A stretch of 34,283 nt of DNA from positions 1-34,283 of the forward strand of contig CAKPVT010000020.1 in assembly GCA_934196125.1 (NCBI GenBank). Reading direction: 5' to 3'. Position numbers and translations under genes: made by a program. This document shows, piece after piece, positions 8,351 to 16,533 of the stretch. The notes under the pieces were generated by a model that was given only the letters and a program-made list of their open reading frames with translations, had not been told where the DNA came from and did no database searches. Within the stretch, counting starts at the first letter, position 1, and each line of letters opens with the position of its first letter. The stretch comes from an uncultured Streptococcus sp. (GTDB taxonomy: Bacteria; Bacillota; Bacilli; Lactobacillales; Streptococcaceae).

Positions 8351-8381
8351 ACTCTCTACTTGATTTGTAGAGAGTTTTTTT
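8351..8381 (+). terminator. Attenuator terminator just before the ABC-F gene
   Basis: ACTCTCTAC (8351-8359) and GTAGAGAGT (8367-8375) form a perfect 9-bp stem with a 7-nt loop, followed by a run of T. It ends only about 20 nt before the ABC-F start codon and downstream of that gene's own promoter, which is the layout of a transcription attenuator. Possible competing pairs in the leader include CTATT (8301-8305) with AATAG (8338-8342), but I cannot settle an antiterminator fold by eye. Confidence 0.75.
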
Positions 8382-8399
8382 ATTAAAAGCGAGGTTCTT

Positions 8400-9837
8400 A
8401 TGCTACAAATTAATCATTTAACAATTACACAGCTTATTTCTGATTTAAATGTAATCGTCAATTCTGGGGATAAATTAGCTATTATTGGCGAAGAGGGTAC
8501 TGGGAAGTCAACACTTTTAAAGACTATTTTGTCTCCGCAATTAATGGCTAACTACTGTATTCTCGAGGGAAAAATTGATAATCATTTTCCCAAAATTGGA
8601 TATTTACCACAAGCTTTGTCACAAAAACAAGAAAAGATGACAGTTTCAGAATTTCTTTATGATAATTTAGATTATGTTAGTTTCGATTTCAATGCTTTTT
8701 ACCAAATGGCTGCGCGATTAGATTTGGATATTCAATCTTTAGAAAATAGAAATCAGAGTTTGAAAAGTTTATCTGGTGGAGAAAAATTAAAGTTACAACT
8801 TGCTAAACTGGTTGGTGAAACCAATGATTTACTCTTACTAGATGAACCCTCTAGCGACCTTGATGCGCAGGCGATTAATACTTTACAAGCATTCATTCAA
8901 TCATCTGACAAAACAATTATTTTTATCTCTCATGATGAAGCCCTGCTAGAAAAAACTGCTACCGCTATTCTACACCTTGAGTTAATAAAGCGTCGTCAAG
9001 TTGCTCGCGCAAGCTATTTTTCAGGAAGTTACACAGATTATATGATTTATCGTCACAAAGCTTACACCAAACAACTGGAACAAGCCAAAAACGACTGCCG
9101 TATAAAAGCTAAAAGAGACGCTAAAATACAACGGCTTCATCAGGCGGCAGAATACAATGTGCGAAATACTCATGATAGCACTATGGGGAGATTAGCGGCT
9201 AAAAAGATGAAAAATGTCTTATCTCTTGAAAAACGGTATACCAAAGAAGAAAAAATGGTCGATTTTCCTGAAGAAATGGATAGTATAAAACTATTTTTCG
9301 ATGATATTGTCCCTCTCGATAAAAAGAAAAAACTTCTGTCTTGGGACAATCATGATTTATCAACTGGCCAAAAAGTCAGTTTAACCATTTTAGGTCAAGA
9401 TAAACTGGTGATTACTGGGAGAAACGGTATCGGAAAAACACGTCTGCTCACACAAATTTACCAAGAGCTAGATAAAAATCATTTTTCAATCGGTTATATG
9501 CCACAGGATTACGATAGTGTTTTTAGCAAAGAAATGACCGCTCTAACATTTTTTAACACAGGTATCAGACAGCGAAAAAGCTCGAACACTCCGTCCTTGA
9601 ACTTTCAGGTGGCAAAAAGCAAAATTATTCTTAGCACGTATGGTTCTAGCCCAAAATCATATCTTAATTCTTGATGAGCCGACAAGGCATATTTCACCAA
9701 CTAGTCAGCCATTAATCAGAGAACTTTTAAAAAATTTTAACGGCTGCATTATCAGTGTTTCTCACGATAGAAAATTCATTGACGACATTGCTAATCTACG
9801 TTATCAATTAACTGACAAAGAACTTCAAAAATATTAA
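8400..9837 (+). pseudogene. ABC-F ATPase (antibiotic-resistance type), frameshifted and shortened
   Basis: The first half is intact: Walker A GEEGTGKS (residues 30-37), signature LSGGEKLKLQLAKL, Walker B DLLLLDEP and a HDE switch. A charged linker of the kind that enters the ribosome in ABC-F proteins follows. The second cassette starts well (GRNGIGKT) but breaks near 9560-9640. The segment before the second signature is too short, and LELSGGKKQ and FLARMVLAQNH lie in two further frames; one missing A in the AAAA tract near 9622 would explain the last shift. The C-terminal part (LILDEPTRHISP to the stop at 9835-9837) continues in another frame. The open frame from 8400 ends at 9674. ABC-F proteins of this shape protect ribosomes from peptidyl-transferase antibiotics; the drug class cannot be read here. 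No membrane domain is present. The start has GAGG six bases upstream. Confidence 0.85.
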
Positions 9838-9863
9838 AAAAACTGTCCAGTGGACAGTTTTTT
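9836..9863 (+). terminator. Terminator after the ABC-F pseudogene
   Basis: AACTGTCC (9841-9848) and GGACAGTT (9852-9859) pair perfectly around a three-base loop. An A run precedes the hairpin and a T run follows it. It starts within a few bases of the ABC-F stop. Confidence 0.85.
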
Positions 9864-9938
9864 CACGAGCTTAGAGATTGAAAAGCGAGTTAAGTCCAGT
9901 GGACTGTTTTTCACGAGCCTAGAAATTGAAAAGCGAGT
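9845..9938. repeat. Two imperfect tandem copies of a ~47-bp unit
   Basis: Units 9845-9891 and 9894-9938 share the palindrome GTCCAGTGGAC, a T run, CACGAGC, then a TAGA-ATTGAAAAGCGAGTT stretch, with only a few substitutions and indels (period 49 bp). The first unit includes the ABC-F terminator stem. In the second the stem is degraded, so it looks like a duplicated terminator region. Its function, if any, is not evident. Confidence 0.7.
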
Positions 9939-9963
9939 TTTATGCAGGTAAGTAAGGCGAGTA

Positions 9964-10146
9964 TTATGATTCTTGACCTTTGGCTTCATCTGGTTTTTCT
10001 TTAGCTAATTTTTCACGCTCCAAGCGCAAACGTCGATTTGGATTAAGGGTATTGAAAAGTTCTTCTAGCTTTTCAGCATTCCAAACATCGGCTGCTGATA
10101 CAAAATTACCATCTTTATCTCGAAAAGATATCGGTTTATCACCCAT
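9964..10146 (-). CDS. Small charged protein of unknown function (60 aa)
   Basis: The product begins MGDKPISFRDKDGNFVSAAD and ends in a strongly charged helix-like stretch (RRLRLEREKLAKEKPDEAKG). There is no signal peptide or membrane segment. I do not recognise the family. The start at 10146 is chosen because GGAGG lies six bases upstream; an in-frame upstream Met has no such site. The gene lies downstream of obgE in the same direction but has its own promoter with a perfect palindrome over the -35, so it is probably regulated separately. Coding potential is supported by the ribosome site and by a sensible, non-repetitive protein sequence. Confidence 0.7.
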   Translation of the reverse strand: MGDKPISFRDKDGNFVSAADVWNAEKLEELFNTLNPNRRLRLEREKLAKEKPDEAKGQES

Positions 10147-10166
10147 AAGAACCTCCAGCAAAATGT

Positions 10167-10197
10167 AATATAAGCTCAATTGTGAATCATCACAATT
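10167..10197 (-). promoter_or_regulatory. Promoter with overlapping palindromic operator
   Basis: On the minus strand there is a -35 TTGTGA (10190-10195), a 17-nt spacer and a -10 TATATT (10167-10172). A perfect inverted repeat AATTGTGA-ATCA-TCACAATT (10178-10197) covers the -35 and enters the spacer. It resembles CRP/FNR- or Rex-type half sites but with a four-base centre rather than their usual spacing. The cognate regulator is unknown. Confidence 0.55.
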
Positions 10198-10283
10198 CCT
10201 ATTCGTCTTTAAAATTTATAATTTATAATTCTTCCAATTTAAGCAAGCGAGCACAGTAATCAAACACGTCGTTAGAACATACG

Positions 10284-10332
10284 TTACTAGTTCGAAAATG
10301 GTTTCGATAATAAACCATTTTCGAGCTAGTAA
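10284..10332. other. Long near-perfect hairpin downstream of obgE
   Basis: Arms 10284-10304 and 10312-10332 pair along 21 positions with a single T/G mismatch (a G-U wobble in RNA) around a 7-nt loop. No T run follows on either strand, so it is not a standard terminator. It could be an mRNA stabiliser or processing site, or a remnant of a small repeated element. The rest of the 10198-10346 interval shows no gene. Confidence 0.65.
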
Positions 10333-10346
10333 GATGCCTAGGCAAG

Positions 10347-11660
10347 TTAATCCACAAATTCGAATTCGAAGTTTCCGATTCGGACGATGTCTCCGTCTTT
10401 AGCTCCGCGTTCGCGAAGGGCTTCATCAACACCCATACCACGCAATTGGCGAGCAAATTTCATAACGGATTCATCACGTTCCATATTCGTCATGACAAAG
10501 AGTTTTTCAAGTTTTTCACCTGACAATACCCAAGCAGCATCGTCATCACGTAAAATTTCAAACGGACGTTCGTCTGGATCAAATCCGTAGTATACTTCTT
10601 CACCAATCATGTCATCTTCAGTGTAAAGCAAGAATTTATCAGTCTTATCAAGCAATTCTGCTGTTGCTTCCATCAGATTTTCCAAACCTTGGTGAGCTAA
10701 GCTTGAAATTGGGAAAATCATTGGCATTTCATCGAAATCATCGTAATTTGCTGCCAATTTTTCTTTGAAGACTTTCAAGTTTTCTTCTGCTTCTGGTATG
10801 TCCATTTTGTTAGCAACGATGATTTGTGGACGTTCCATCAAACGAAGGTTGTAAGTTTCAAGTTCATTATTGATTGAAACATAATCTTCGTAAGAGTCAC
10901 GACCTTCACTTGCTGACATGTCGATAACGTGCAAGATAACACGTGTACGCTCGATGTGACGAAGGAATTGTGTACCAAGTCCAACACCTTGTGAAGCTCC
11001 TTCAATCAATCCTGGAAGGTCAGCCATAGCAAAGCTGTCACCTGATTTGGTGCGAACCATACCAAGATTAGGCACAATTGTTGTAAAGTGATAAGCACCG
11101 ATTTTGGGTTTAGCAGCTGTAACAACACTTAGTAATGTAGATTTACCAACTGATGGGAACCCAACCAAACCAACATCAGCCAAGATTTTCAATTCAAGTT
11201 GAAGTTCACGTTCTTCACCTGGTTCACCATTTTCGGCAATTTCTGGTGCAGGGTTACGTGGTGTCGCAAAGCGGATGTTACCACGTCCACCGCGTCCACC
11301 ATGAGCCACAACAAATTCTTGACCATTTTCAACAAGGTCAGTGATAACTTTATTTGTCTCAGCATCACGAACAGTTGTTCCTTGTGGGACACGAACAATA
11401 AGGTCTTCTGCACCACGTCCGTGCATTCCTTTTGTCATCCCTTTTTCACCAGATTTAGCTTTAAAAATACGGTTGTAACGGAAGTCCATCAATGTACGAA
11501 GTCCTTCGTCAACTTTAAAGATGACTGAACCACCTTTACCACCGTCACCTCCCCAAGGACCGCCATTAGGGACATATTTTTCACGACGGAAGGCAACCAT
11601 GCCATCACCACCACGACCAGCTTTAACGCTGATTTTGGCAGTATCTAAAAATATACTCAT
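10347..11660 (-). CDS. obgE: Obg GTPase
   Basis: This 437-residue essential GTPase acts in late 50S ribosome assembly and stress control. The order is: N-terminal glycine-rich Obg fold (GRGGDGMVAFRREKYVPNGG, about 16-35, to about 158), a G domain with G1 GFPSVGKST, G3 DLPGLIEG and G4 NKMD, and a C-terminal OCT domain (about 360-437). Length and motifs are normal for Firmicutes. The start ATG at 11660 has AGGAA seven bases upstream. The DUF4044-type gene lies upstream in the same direction but is separated by a weak terminator. Confidence 0.97.
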   Translation of the reverse strand: MSIFLDTAKISVKAGRGGDGMVAFRREKYVPNGGPWGGDGGKGGSVIFKVDEGLRTLMDFRYNRIFKAKSGEKGMTKGMHGRGAEDLIVRVPQGTTVRDAETNKVITDLVENGQEFVVAHGGRGGRGNIRFATPRNPAPEIAENGEPGEERELQLELKILADVGLVGFPSVGKSTLLSVVTAAKPKIGAYHFTTIVPNLGMVRTKSGDSFAMADLPGLIEGASQGVGLGTQFLRHIERTRVILHVIDMSASEGRDSYEDYVSINNELETYNLRLMERPQIIVANKMDIPEAEENLKVFKEKLAANYDDFDEMPMIFPISSLAHQGLENLMEATAELLDKTDKFLLYTEDDMIGEEVYYGFDPDERPFEILRDDDAAWVLSGEKLEKLFVMTNMERDESVMKFARQLRGMGVDEALRERGAKDGDIVRIGNFEFEFVD

Positions 11661-11721
11661 TATTAATTCCTATTCTTTCATTGTAATAACAATTGCATTA
11701 AAATTGGATGTGCAAAAGCAT

Positions 11722-11743
11722 AAAAAAACGCCTCTTCAGCGTT
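11722..11743 (-). terminator. Weak terminator after the DUF4044-type gene
   Basis: On the minus strand AACGC (11743-11739) and GCGTT (11731-11727) form a 5-bp stem with a 7-nt loop, followed by six or seven T. It begins three bases after the stop codon. The stem is short, so read-through into obgE is likely. Confidence 0.6.
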
Positions 11744-11745
11744 CT

Positions 11746-11874
11746 TTAAATAATTGAACCAATAGCAGTCGCAATAAGACCACCTACAGTTACTAGAACC
11801 ATTAAGATAACAACTACTAAAGTCAGTTTTTCAAACGCTGTTTTTTTACGTGGTCCGTTTTCACCAAATGCCAC
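11746..11874 (-). CDS. DUF4044-type small membrane protein (42 aa)
   Basis: GTG at 11874 opens a 42-residue frame with an N-terminal basic patch (AFGENGPRKKTAFEKL) and one hydrophobic helix (TLVVVILMVLVTVGGLIATA) to the end. GAGG lies nine bases upstream of the GTG. Short proteins starting AFGENG with KK and a single helix are found next to obgE in streptococci and are listed as DUF4044; their role is unknown. It is likely a single-pass membrane protein with the N-terminus inside. Confidence 0.8.
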   Translation of the reverse strand: MAFGENGPRKKTAFEKLTLVVVILMVLVTVGGLIATAIGSII

Positions 11875-11955
11875 TTTAATACACCTCGCTCATTGAATTT
11901 ATTACTATCATCTTAACATGATTGCCCCAAATAATCAAATAACTACTGCAGAAAT

Positions 11956-12684
11956 TTACAATTCAACGTCAAATTCTTCAAGGCTTGCTAACTCATCATC
12001 TGTTAATCGACGCCACTCTCCAAGAGCCAATTGTTTATCCAATTGAAGTGGACCCATGCTGAGACGTTGAAGATCTGTCACTTTTTTACCACAAGCCTGT
12101 ACCATGCGTTTGACTTGGTGGAATTTTCCCTCTTTAATGGTAATTTCAACAACACTTGTTCTTGCTGCTTCATTTATTTCAAGAATCACCAACTGCGCTG
12201 GCTGACATGTAAAATCTTTCAAGTCAATACCGTTGGCAAAAGCTGCCACATCAGCGGTCGTCATCAGACCAGCAACTTTGGCTCGGTAAGTTTTATCAAC
12301 ATGTTTTTTAGGAGATAGCATGGCATGCGCTAACTTACCGTTATTAGTTAATAGTAAAAGCCCATGCGTATCAATATCCAAACGCCCAACTGGAAAAACT
12401 TCCTTATCCCAAGCTGTTTTATCGAGCAAATCTAAGACGGTTTTATGATGGTTATCTTCCGTTGCTGAAATCACACCTTTTGGTTTATTAAGCATGTAAT
12501 AAACGTATTTTTCATAAGACAGATTTTGTCCCTGACAAATGATTTGATCTACTTTTTCATCAATTTGTGTCTTAGGAGAGATTTCGATTTTTCCATTGAC
12601 AGAGACTTGCTTTTTCTTAAGAAGCTGTTTGACTTCTGTGCGTGAGCCCTGACCTGCTTCAACTAAAAATTTATCTAAACGCAT
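11956..12684 (-). CDS. rsuA: RsuA-family 16S rRNA pseudouridine synthase
   Basis: The 242-residue protein converts a uridine of small-subunit rRNA (U516 in the E. coli numbering, by family) to pseudouridine. An S4 RNA-binding domain (about residues 1-48: MRLDKFLVEAGQGSR) precedes the catalytic domain. The active-site motif GRLDIDTHGL has the catalytic Asp at residue 103, and the C-terminal part has GKFHQVKRM. Its length matches the RsuA/RluB/E/F group. The exact target base is inferred from family membership. It starts with ATG after AAGGAAAT and appears to stand alone, with the peptide-binding gene's terminator upstream. Confidence 0.9.
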   Translation of the reverse strand: MRLDKFLVEAGQGSRTEVKQLLKKKQVSVNGKIEISPKTQIDEKVDQIICQGQNLSYEKYVYYMLNKPKGVISATEDNHHKTVLDLLDKTAWDKEVFPVGRLDIDTHGLLLLTNNGKLAHAMLSPKKHVDKTYRAKVAGLMTTADVAAFANGIDLKDFTCQPAQLVILEINEAARTSVVEITIKEGKFHQVKRMVQACGKKVTDLQRLSMGPLQLDKQLALGEWRRLTDDELASLEEFDVEL

Positions 12685-12733
12685 ATATTTCCTTTTACTA
12701 ATATGATACTTTCATTGTACCATTTTTTAAGTC

Positions 12734-12769
12734 ATAAAAAAACAAGGCTCAATAGGCTCGAACCTTGTC
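12734..12769 (-). terminator. Terminator of the peptide-binding protein gene
   Basis: On the minus strand ACAAGGTTC (12768-12760) and GAGCCTTGT (12750-12742) pair with one G-U wobble, followed by a T run (complement of the A tract ending at 12741). It lies about 20 bp beyond the stop of the OppA-type gene. Confidence 0.8.
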
Positions 12770-12788
12770 TCATTATTACTAGAATGAT

Positions 12789-14435
12789 TTATTTTTTGTA
12801 TGCGTAAGTGAAGTCAACTTGCAATCCTGTTGAGTTACGAACAAGACCTTTAAGGTCAGGATTTTGAAGTGACTTAGTGCTACGGAAGTAGATTGGGTTG
12901 TAAAGTGCGTTATCGTAAAGTGCTTTTTCAGCAGCTTTATAATCATCAGCAGCAGCTTTTGCATCTAATGCATCAGTAGTGATTGCTTTTTTGTATGCAG
13001 CATCGTAATCAGCATTTGAGAATTTACCGTAGTTGTATGATGAATCAGTTGTGAAGAGTCCATAGAATGTTGAACCTTCTGGATAGTCACCACCCCAAAG
13101 AACAAGAGCAACATCAAAGTTTTGGTTCTTAGTATCTTCTAGACGTTGTTTGAAAGTAACAAATTTTTCTTCAACTTTCAATCCTGGAAGAGCTTCTTCC
13201 CAAGTTTGTTTGATGTAGTCAACTGAAGCTTTTGCAACCGGTGCATCTGAGTCAGCTGTGATAGTCAATTTAACTGAGTCTGTACCAAGTTCTGCAAGAC
13301 CTTCTTTGAAGAGTTTTGCAGCTTCTTTCTTATCATAGCTGTAACCAGGTGATACGTATTTAGCCAAGTCTGTTCCATCAGGAAGTTTTTCAAGACCTGT
13401 TGGAGCAAGCGCTGTTGCAGCTTTTGAACCAGTATCGATAGCAGCTTTAACGATACCTTCACGGTCAGTTGCTAAGTTAAGGGCTTGACGGATTTTAGTA
13501 TTGTTCAAAGCAGTAACTGTACCAGTTTGGTTGTAAACCATGTAAGCTGTTGTTGCTTCTGGAACTGTAACTACATCGTCACGGTTTTTATTTGCTTTGA
13601 ATGTAGCTTCTGTATTTGAAATGTTTGCTGTATCAACGTCACCATCTTTGTACATTTGAACAGCTGTATCAGGTTTCTTGATTGTTTGGACGTTTACTTT
13701 CTTAGTTTTAACGTCTTTTGCATCCCAGTAATATTTGTTTTTCACCAGTGTGAAGTTACCACTTGTACCGTTCCATTTTGTAACAGTGTATGGACCTGAG
13801 TACAAAGCTTTTTCTGATGTTGTACCATAGTCATCACCTGCTTTTTCAACAAATGCTTTACTTTGTGGCATGAAGTTAGCAAATGATAGAAGGCTCATAA
13901 ATTGTGGAGATGGGTTAGACAAAGTAAAGATAACTTTGTTTCCGTCGGCTTTAACTCCAAGTTCATCAAGACCTTTTGTACCAGAAATAACTTCGTCAGC
14001 GTTCAATACATGAGCATCTGATACTAGGTAAGAATATTCTGAAGCAGTTTTTGGATCTGCAATACGTTGCCATGTGTAAACAAAATCTTCTGCAGTCAAA
14101 TCACTACCGTCTGACCATTTAAGACCATCACGCAATGTCGCAGTGTATGTCAAACCATCTTCTGAAACATCAACACTTTTAGCCAAATCTGGTTGCAATT
14201 TTCCATCTTTATCAACACGGAGAAGGTTACTTCCTGAGTTACCAATAGCAATTGATGAGTAAGTATCAGTTACTTTAGAAATATCAAGAGTACTGATTTC
14301 AGTTGGCACGAACCAATTGATATCTTTGCTAGCAGATTTTGATGATGAGTTATTTCCACCACATGCTGCTAGTGTAGCAACAGACAACAATGTGACAGCC
14401 CCAAGACCGACACGTTTTAAAGATTTAATCTCCAT
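12789..14435 (-). CDS. oppA: Oligopeptide ABC transporter substrate-binding lipoprotein
   Basis: The 548-residue lipoprotein has a signal peptide ending in a LAAC lipobox (Cys 25), a short Ser/Lys linker, then a complete SBP_bac_5 fold. Family motifs include the LRDGLKWSDGSDLTAEDFVYTW stretch region and the C-terminal QVDFTYAYK. Such proteins capture peptides on the cell surface for the Opp permease. No permease or ATPase gene is adjacent, so it is a stand-alone receptor that probably shares an Opp channel encoded elsewhere. The start at 14435 has AGGAGG seven bases upstream; a Met six codons earlier overlaps that site. The substrate range (peptides, possibly signalling peptides) is not readable. 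Confidence 0.9.
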   Translation of the reverse strand: MEIKSLKRVGLGAVTLLSVATLAACGGNNSSSKSASKDINWFVPTEISTLDISKVTDTYSSIAIGNSGSNLLRVDKDGKLQPDLAKSVDVSEDGLTYTATLRDGLKWSDGSDLTAEDFVYTWQRIADPKTASEYSYLVSDAHVLNADEVISGTKGLDELGVKADGNKVIFTLSNPSPQFMSLLSFANFMPQSKAFVEKAGDDYGTTSEKALYSGPYTVTKWNGTSGNFTLVKNKYYWDAKDVKTKKVNVQTIKKPDTAVQMYKDGDVDTANISNTEATFKANKNRDDVVTVPEATTAYMVYNQTGTVTALNNTKIRQALNLATDREGIVKAAIDTGSKAATALAPTGLEKLPDGTDLAKYVSPGYSYDKKEAAKLFKEGLAELGTDSVKLTITADSDAPVAKASVDYIKQTWEEALPGLKVEEKFVTFKQRLEDTKNQNFDVALVLWGGDYPEGSTFYGLFTTDSSYNYGKFSNADYDAAYKKAITTDALDAKAAADDYKAAEKALYDNALYNPIYFRSTKSLQNPDLKGLVRNSTGLQVDFTYAYKK

Positions 14436-14477
14436 AATGGATCCTCCTACCATAAACTTTCTTTTGGTATGTTAACC

Positions 14478-14513
14478 ATTATAACATATTATTTTCTAAA
14501 AATACAGAAAATT
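14478..14513 (-). promoter_or_regulatory. Promoter of oppA with possible CodY box
   Basis: On the minus strand an extended -10 TGTTATAAT (TATAAT at 14483-14478) lies about 40 bp before the start codon. The -35 is poor. Positions 14513-14499 read AATTTTCTGTATTTT, which matches the CodY consensus AATTTTCWGAAAATT at 12 of 15 positions, including the whole first half. CodY represses peptide uptake genes in related bacteria. The site is a suggestion, not proof. Confidence 0.45.
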
Positions 14514-14778
14514 TGTAAATTAATTATTTTTTCAAAAAAACTTAGTTATGTTTATTTTTCACTCATTTTACACACTTTGATGAGAAGGAACGCCAAAATA
14601 TGCATAAAAATTCTATTTTATGCACTTTTTTGCCATTTTAACGTTTTCATTTTTAATAAATATTAAAAACTTGAATAATATAAGTATTTTTTGTTTTATC
14701 ATACAAACAATATCAGAAAAGCTAACATCAAAAATCAATGTCATTCCAACTATCACTCTCAGAATCTTACATATAAAG
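14514..14778. other. AT-rich intergenic region with one palindrome
   Basis: No gene is visible between the oppA promoter and the rlmD terminator. The notable element is an inverted repeat TGCATAAAA (14601-14609) / TTTTATGCA (14616-14624) with a six-base centre, about 120 bp upstream of the oppA -10. It could be a regulator site or a chance AT-rich palindrome. Confidence 0.4.
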
Positions 14779-14812
14779 TAAAAAGAGAAAGCCGATGTTC
14801 TCCACTTTCTCT
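14779..14812 (-). terminator. Terminator of rlmD
   Basis: On the minus strand AGAGAAAG (14812-14805) and CTTTCTCT (14791-14784) form a perfect 8-bp stem with a 13-nt loop, followed by a T run. It lies about 16 bp after the rlmD stop codon. Confidence 0.8.
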
Positions 14813-14828
14813 CATTCTGATTTTTTTC

Positions 14829-16472
14829 TTATATCATTCTAAAATGCTTGAACGCTTCCAGAATCAATTTTTCTTTCTCAGCTGGACAGTTCGGTACTCT
14901 ATGACCGTCAGCACCTTTATTATAATTTTCACGCTTCTCTAAGCCTAATTTGTCTTTTACTTGAGCAATGTATAGATTTGATACAGAAACATCATGTTGT
15001 TCCTTAATCCACTCTTTGATTTTTCTGTATGACGCTAAATCCTTAGCACTTTTCAGATACTCTGCATCTTTTGGCTCATAATCAACATGAGCATACTCAA
15101 CGTTCTTATCGTTGACTATTTCCCTACCCAATAAGACAACCGTCTCAACATGGTGCGTATTCGGGAACAAATCAACTGGTTGTACTTTTATGAGTTTGTA
15201 GCCGAGTTCTTGATAGAGCTTGATGTCACGCGCCATGGTTGCTGGGTTACATGATATATAAGTGATTTTTTCTGGCTGCATGGCAACGCTGGCTTTGATA
15301 AAGTTTTCTGTCAAGCCTTTGCGTGGTGGGTCAACCAAAATCACACTTGGTTTGATACCGTCTTTGCTCCAAGTTGCCATGGCATGCTCTGCCGAATCAG
15401 CGACATAATGCGCATTGGTAATACCGTTTAGCGCAGCATTTCTTTTGGCATCTTCCACAGATTCTTCAATCACTTCGACGCCGTAAACGACTTTAACATT
15501 TTTGGCAAATGAAAGCCCAATTGTTCCAATACCAGAGTATGCATCGATGACAATATCTTCAGGCGTCAAATCTGAAAAATCAATGGCAGTTTGATAAAGT
15601 CTTTCAGCCATTTCAGTATTGACTTGGTAGAATGAACGAGCAGAAATTTCATATTGATTACCAAGCATGCTGTCAATAATCCTATCTTTGCCATACAATG
15701 TCTTAAACTCATTACCGAAAATCGCATTGGTATTTTTATCATTAATATTTTGAACGATTGATTTAACCGCTGGAAATTCTGCCACAATTTTCTCAATGAT
15801 TTGCTCAATACGGAAGATTTTTGGACGTGTTGTCACAAAGACCAGCATCATTTCACCAGAATAATGCCCACGACGAACAACCAAATTACGAATCAATCCA
15901 GTTTGCTCTTTTTCATCATAAGGTTTGAGGTCAAAACGGTGAAGCAAATCACGGGTAAAATTAATCAAACGGTCAATTTCTTTGTTTTGAATATAATAAT
16001 CAGAAATCGGCATCAAATCATGCGAATGTTTACGAAAAAATCCTGTCTCCAACTGACCATTAACACGACGAACTGGCACTTGTACTTTATTTCGGTAAGC
16101 GTATGGGTGCGCCATACCAAGTGTTTCTGACACCTCAATATCTGAAATACCAGCTGTTTTATAGAGATTATCCATTACTTGCTTGCGTTTAAATTTTAAC
16201 TGTTCAGCATATGCAAGATGCCCAAAATCCGCAATTCCTGTACGCAAATAATCCACATTCAAACCTTGGTTACGGTGTTCAGAAATTGTCAAGTATTCCT
16301 CAACTTTACCAAATCCGATGTTCTTTTTCACTTTCAAGACGCGCATCTTGATTTTTTCACCTGGAAGAGCATTTTCAACAAAAAAGACGAAGCCGTCAAC
16401 CTTGGCAACACCTGCTCCTTCGTGTGATAAATCCGTGATTTCAGCATCTACAATAGCGTTTTTACTTAACAT
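14829..16472 (-). CDS. rlmD: 23S rRNA (uracil-C5)-methyltransferase, RlmD/RlmCD type
   Basis: The 547-residue SAM-dependent enzyme places a methyl on C5 of a 23S rRNA uridine. The order is: N-terminal TRAM-like RNA-binding domain (about 1-60), central domain, SAM-binding motif DAYSGIGTIGLS, DPPRKGL, and ISCNPATMARD carrying the catalytic Cys. The C-terminal ~90 residues after the methyltransferase core (HDVSVSNLYIAQVKDKLG and on) extend beyond the ~450-residue E. coli-type enzyme and look like the extension seen in Firmicute members. Whether it modifies U1939, U747 or both is not decided by sequence. AAAGGAAAT precedes the ATG. Confidence 0.88.
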   Translation of the reverse strand: MLSKNAIVDAEITDLSHEGAGVAKVDGFVFFVENALPGEKIKMRVLKVKKNIGFGKVEEYLTISEHRNQGLNVDYLRTGIADFGHLAYAEQLKFKRKQVMDNLYKTAGISDIEVSETLGMAHPYAYRNKVQVPVRRVNGQLETGFFRKHSHDLMPISDYYIQNKEIDRLINFTRDLLHRFDLKPYDEKEQTGLIRNLVVRRGHYSGEMMLVFVTTRPKIFRIEQIIEKIVAEFPAVKSIVQNINDKNTNAIFGNEFKTLYGKDRIIDSMLGNQYEISARSFYQVNTEMAERLYQTAIDFSDLTPEDIVIDAYSGIGTIGLSFAKNVKVVYGVEVIEESVEDAKRNAALNGITNAHYVADSAEHAMATWSKDGIKPSVILVDPPRKGLTENFIKASVAMQPEKITYISCNPATMARDIKLYQELGYKLIKVQPVDLFPNTHHVETVVLLGREIVNDKNVEYAHVDYEPKDAEYLKSAKDLASYRKIKEWIKEQHDVSVSNLYIAQVKDKLGLEKRENYNKGADGHRVPNCPAEKEKLILEAFKHFRMI

Positions 16473-16533
16473 AATTTCCTTTCAGCCCATTCTAAATTGG
16501 CAATGTTCTATTTCTCGGTCTCTTTTCTTCATA

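Noticed and set aside
9845..9938. Similarity of the tandem unit (GGAC, T run, CACGA) to the CRISPR leader (GGACC, T run, CTCACGA)
   Set aside because: Only about a dozen scattered bases agree, and they are low-complexity; not enough to claim common origin.
10284..10332. CGAAAATGGTTTCG in the hairpin resembles part of the CRISPR repeat
   Set aside because: The similarity is short and gapped, with no repeat-length match; probably chance.
10223..10456. 77-residue frame on the minus strand overlapping the end of obgE
   Set aside because: It overlaps obgE out of frame, crosses the hairpin and has no ribosome site; treated as a shadow.
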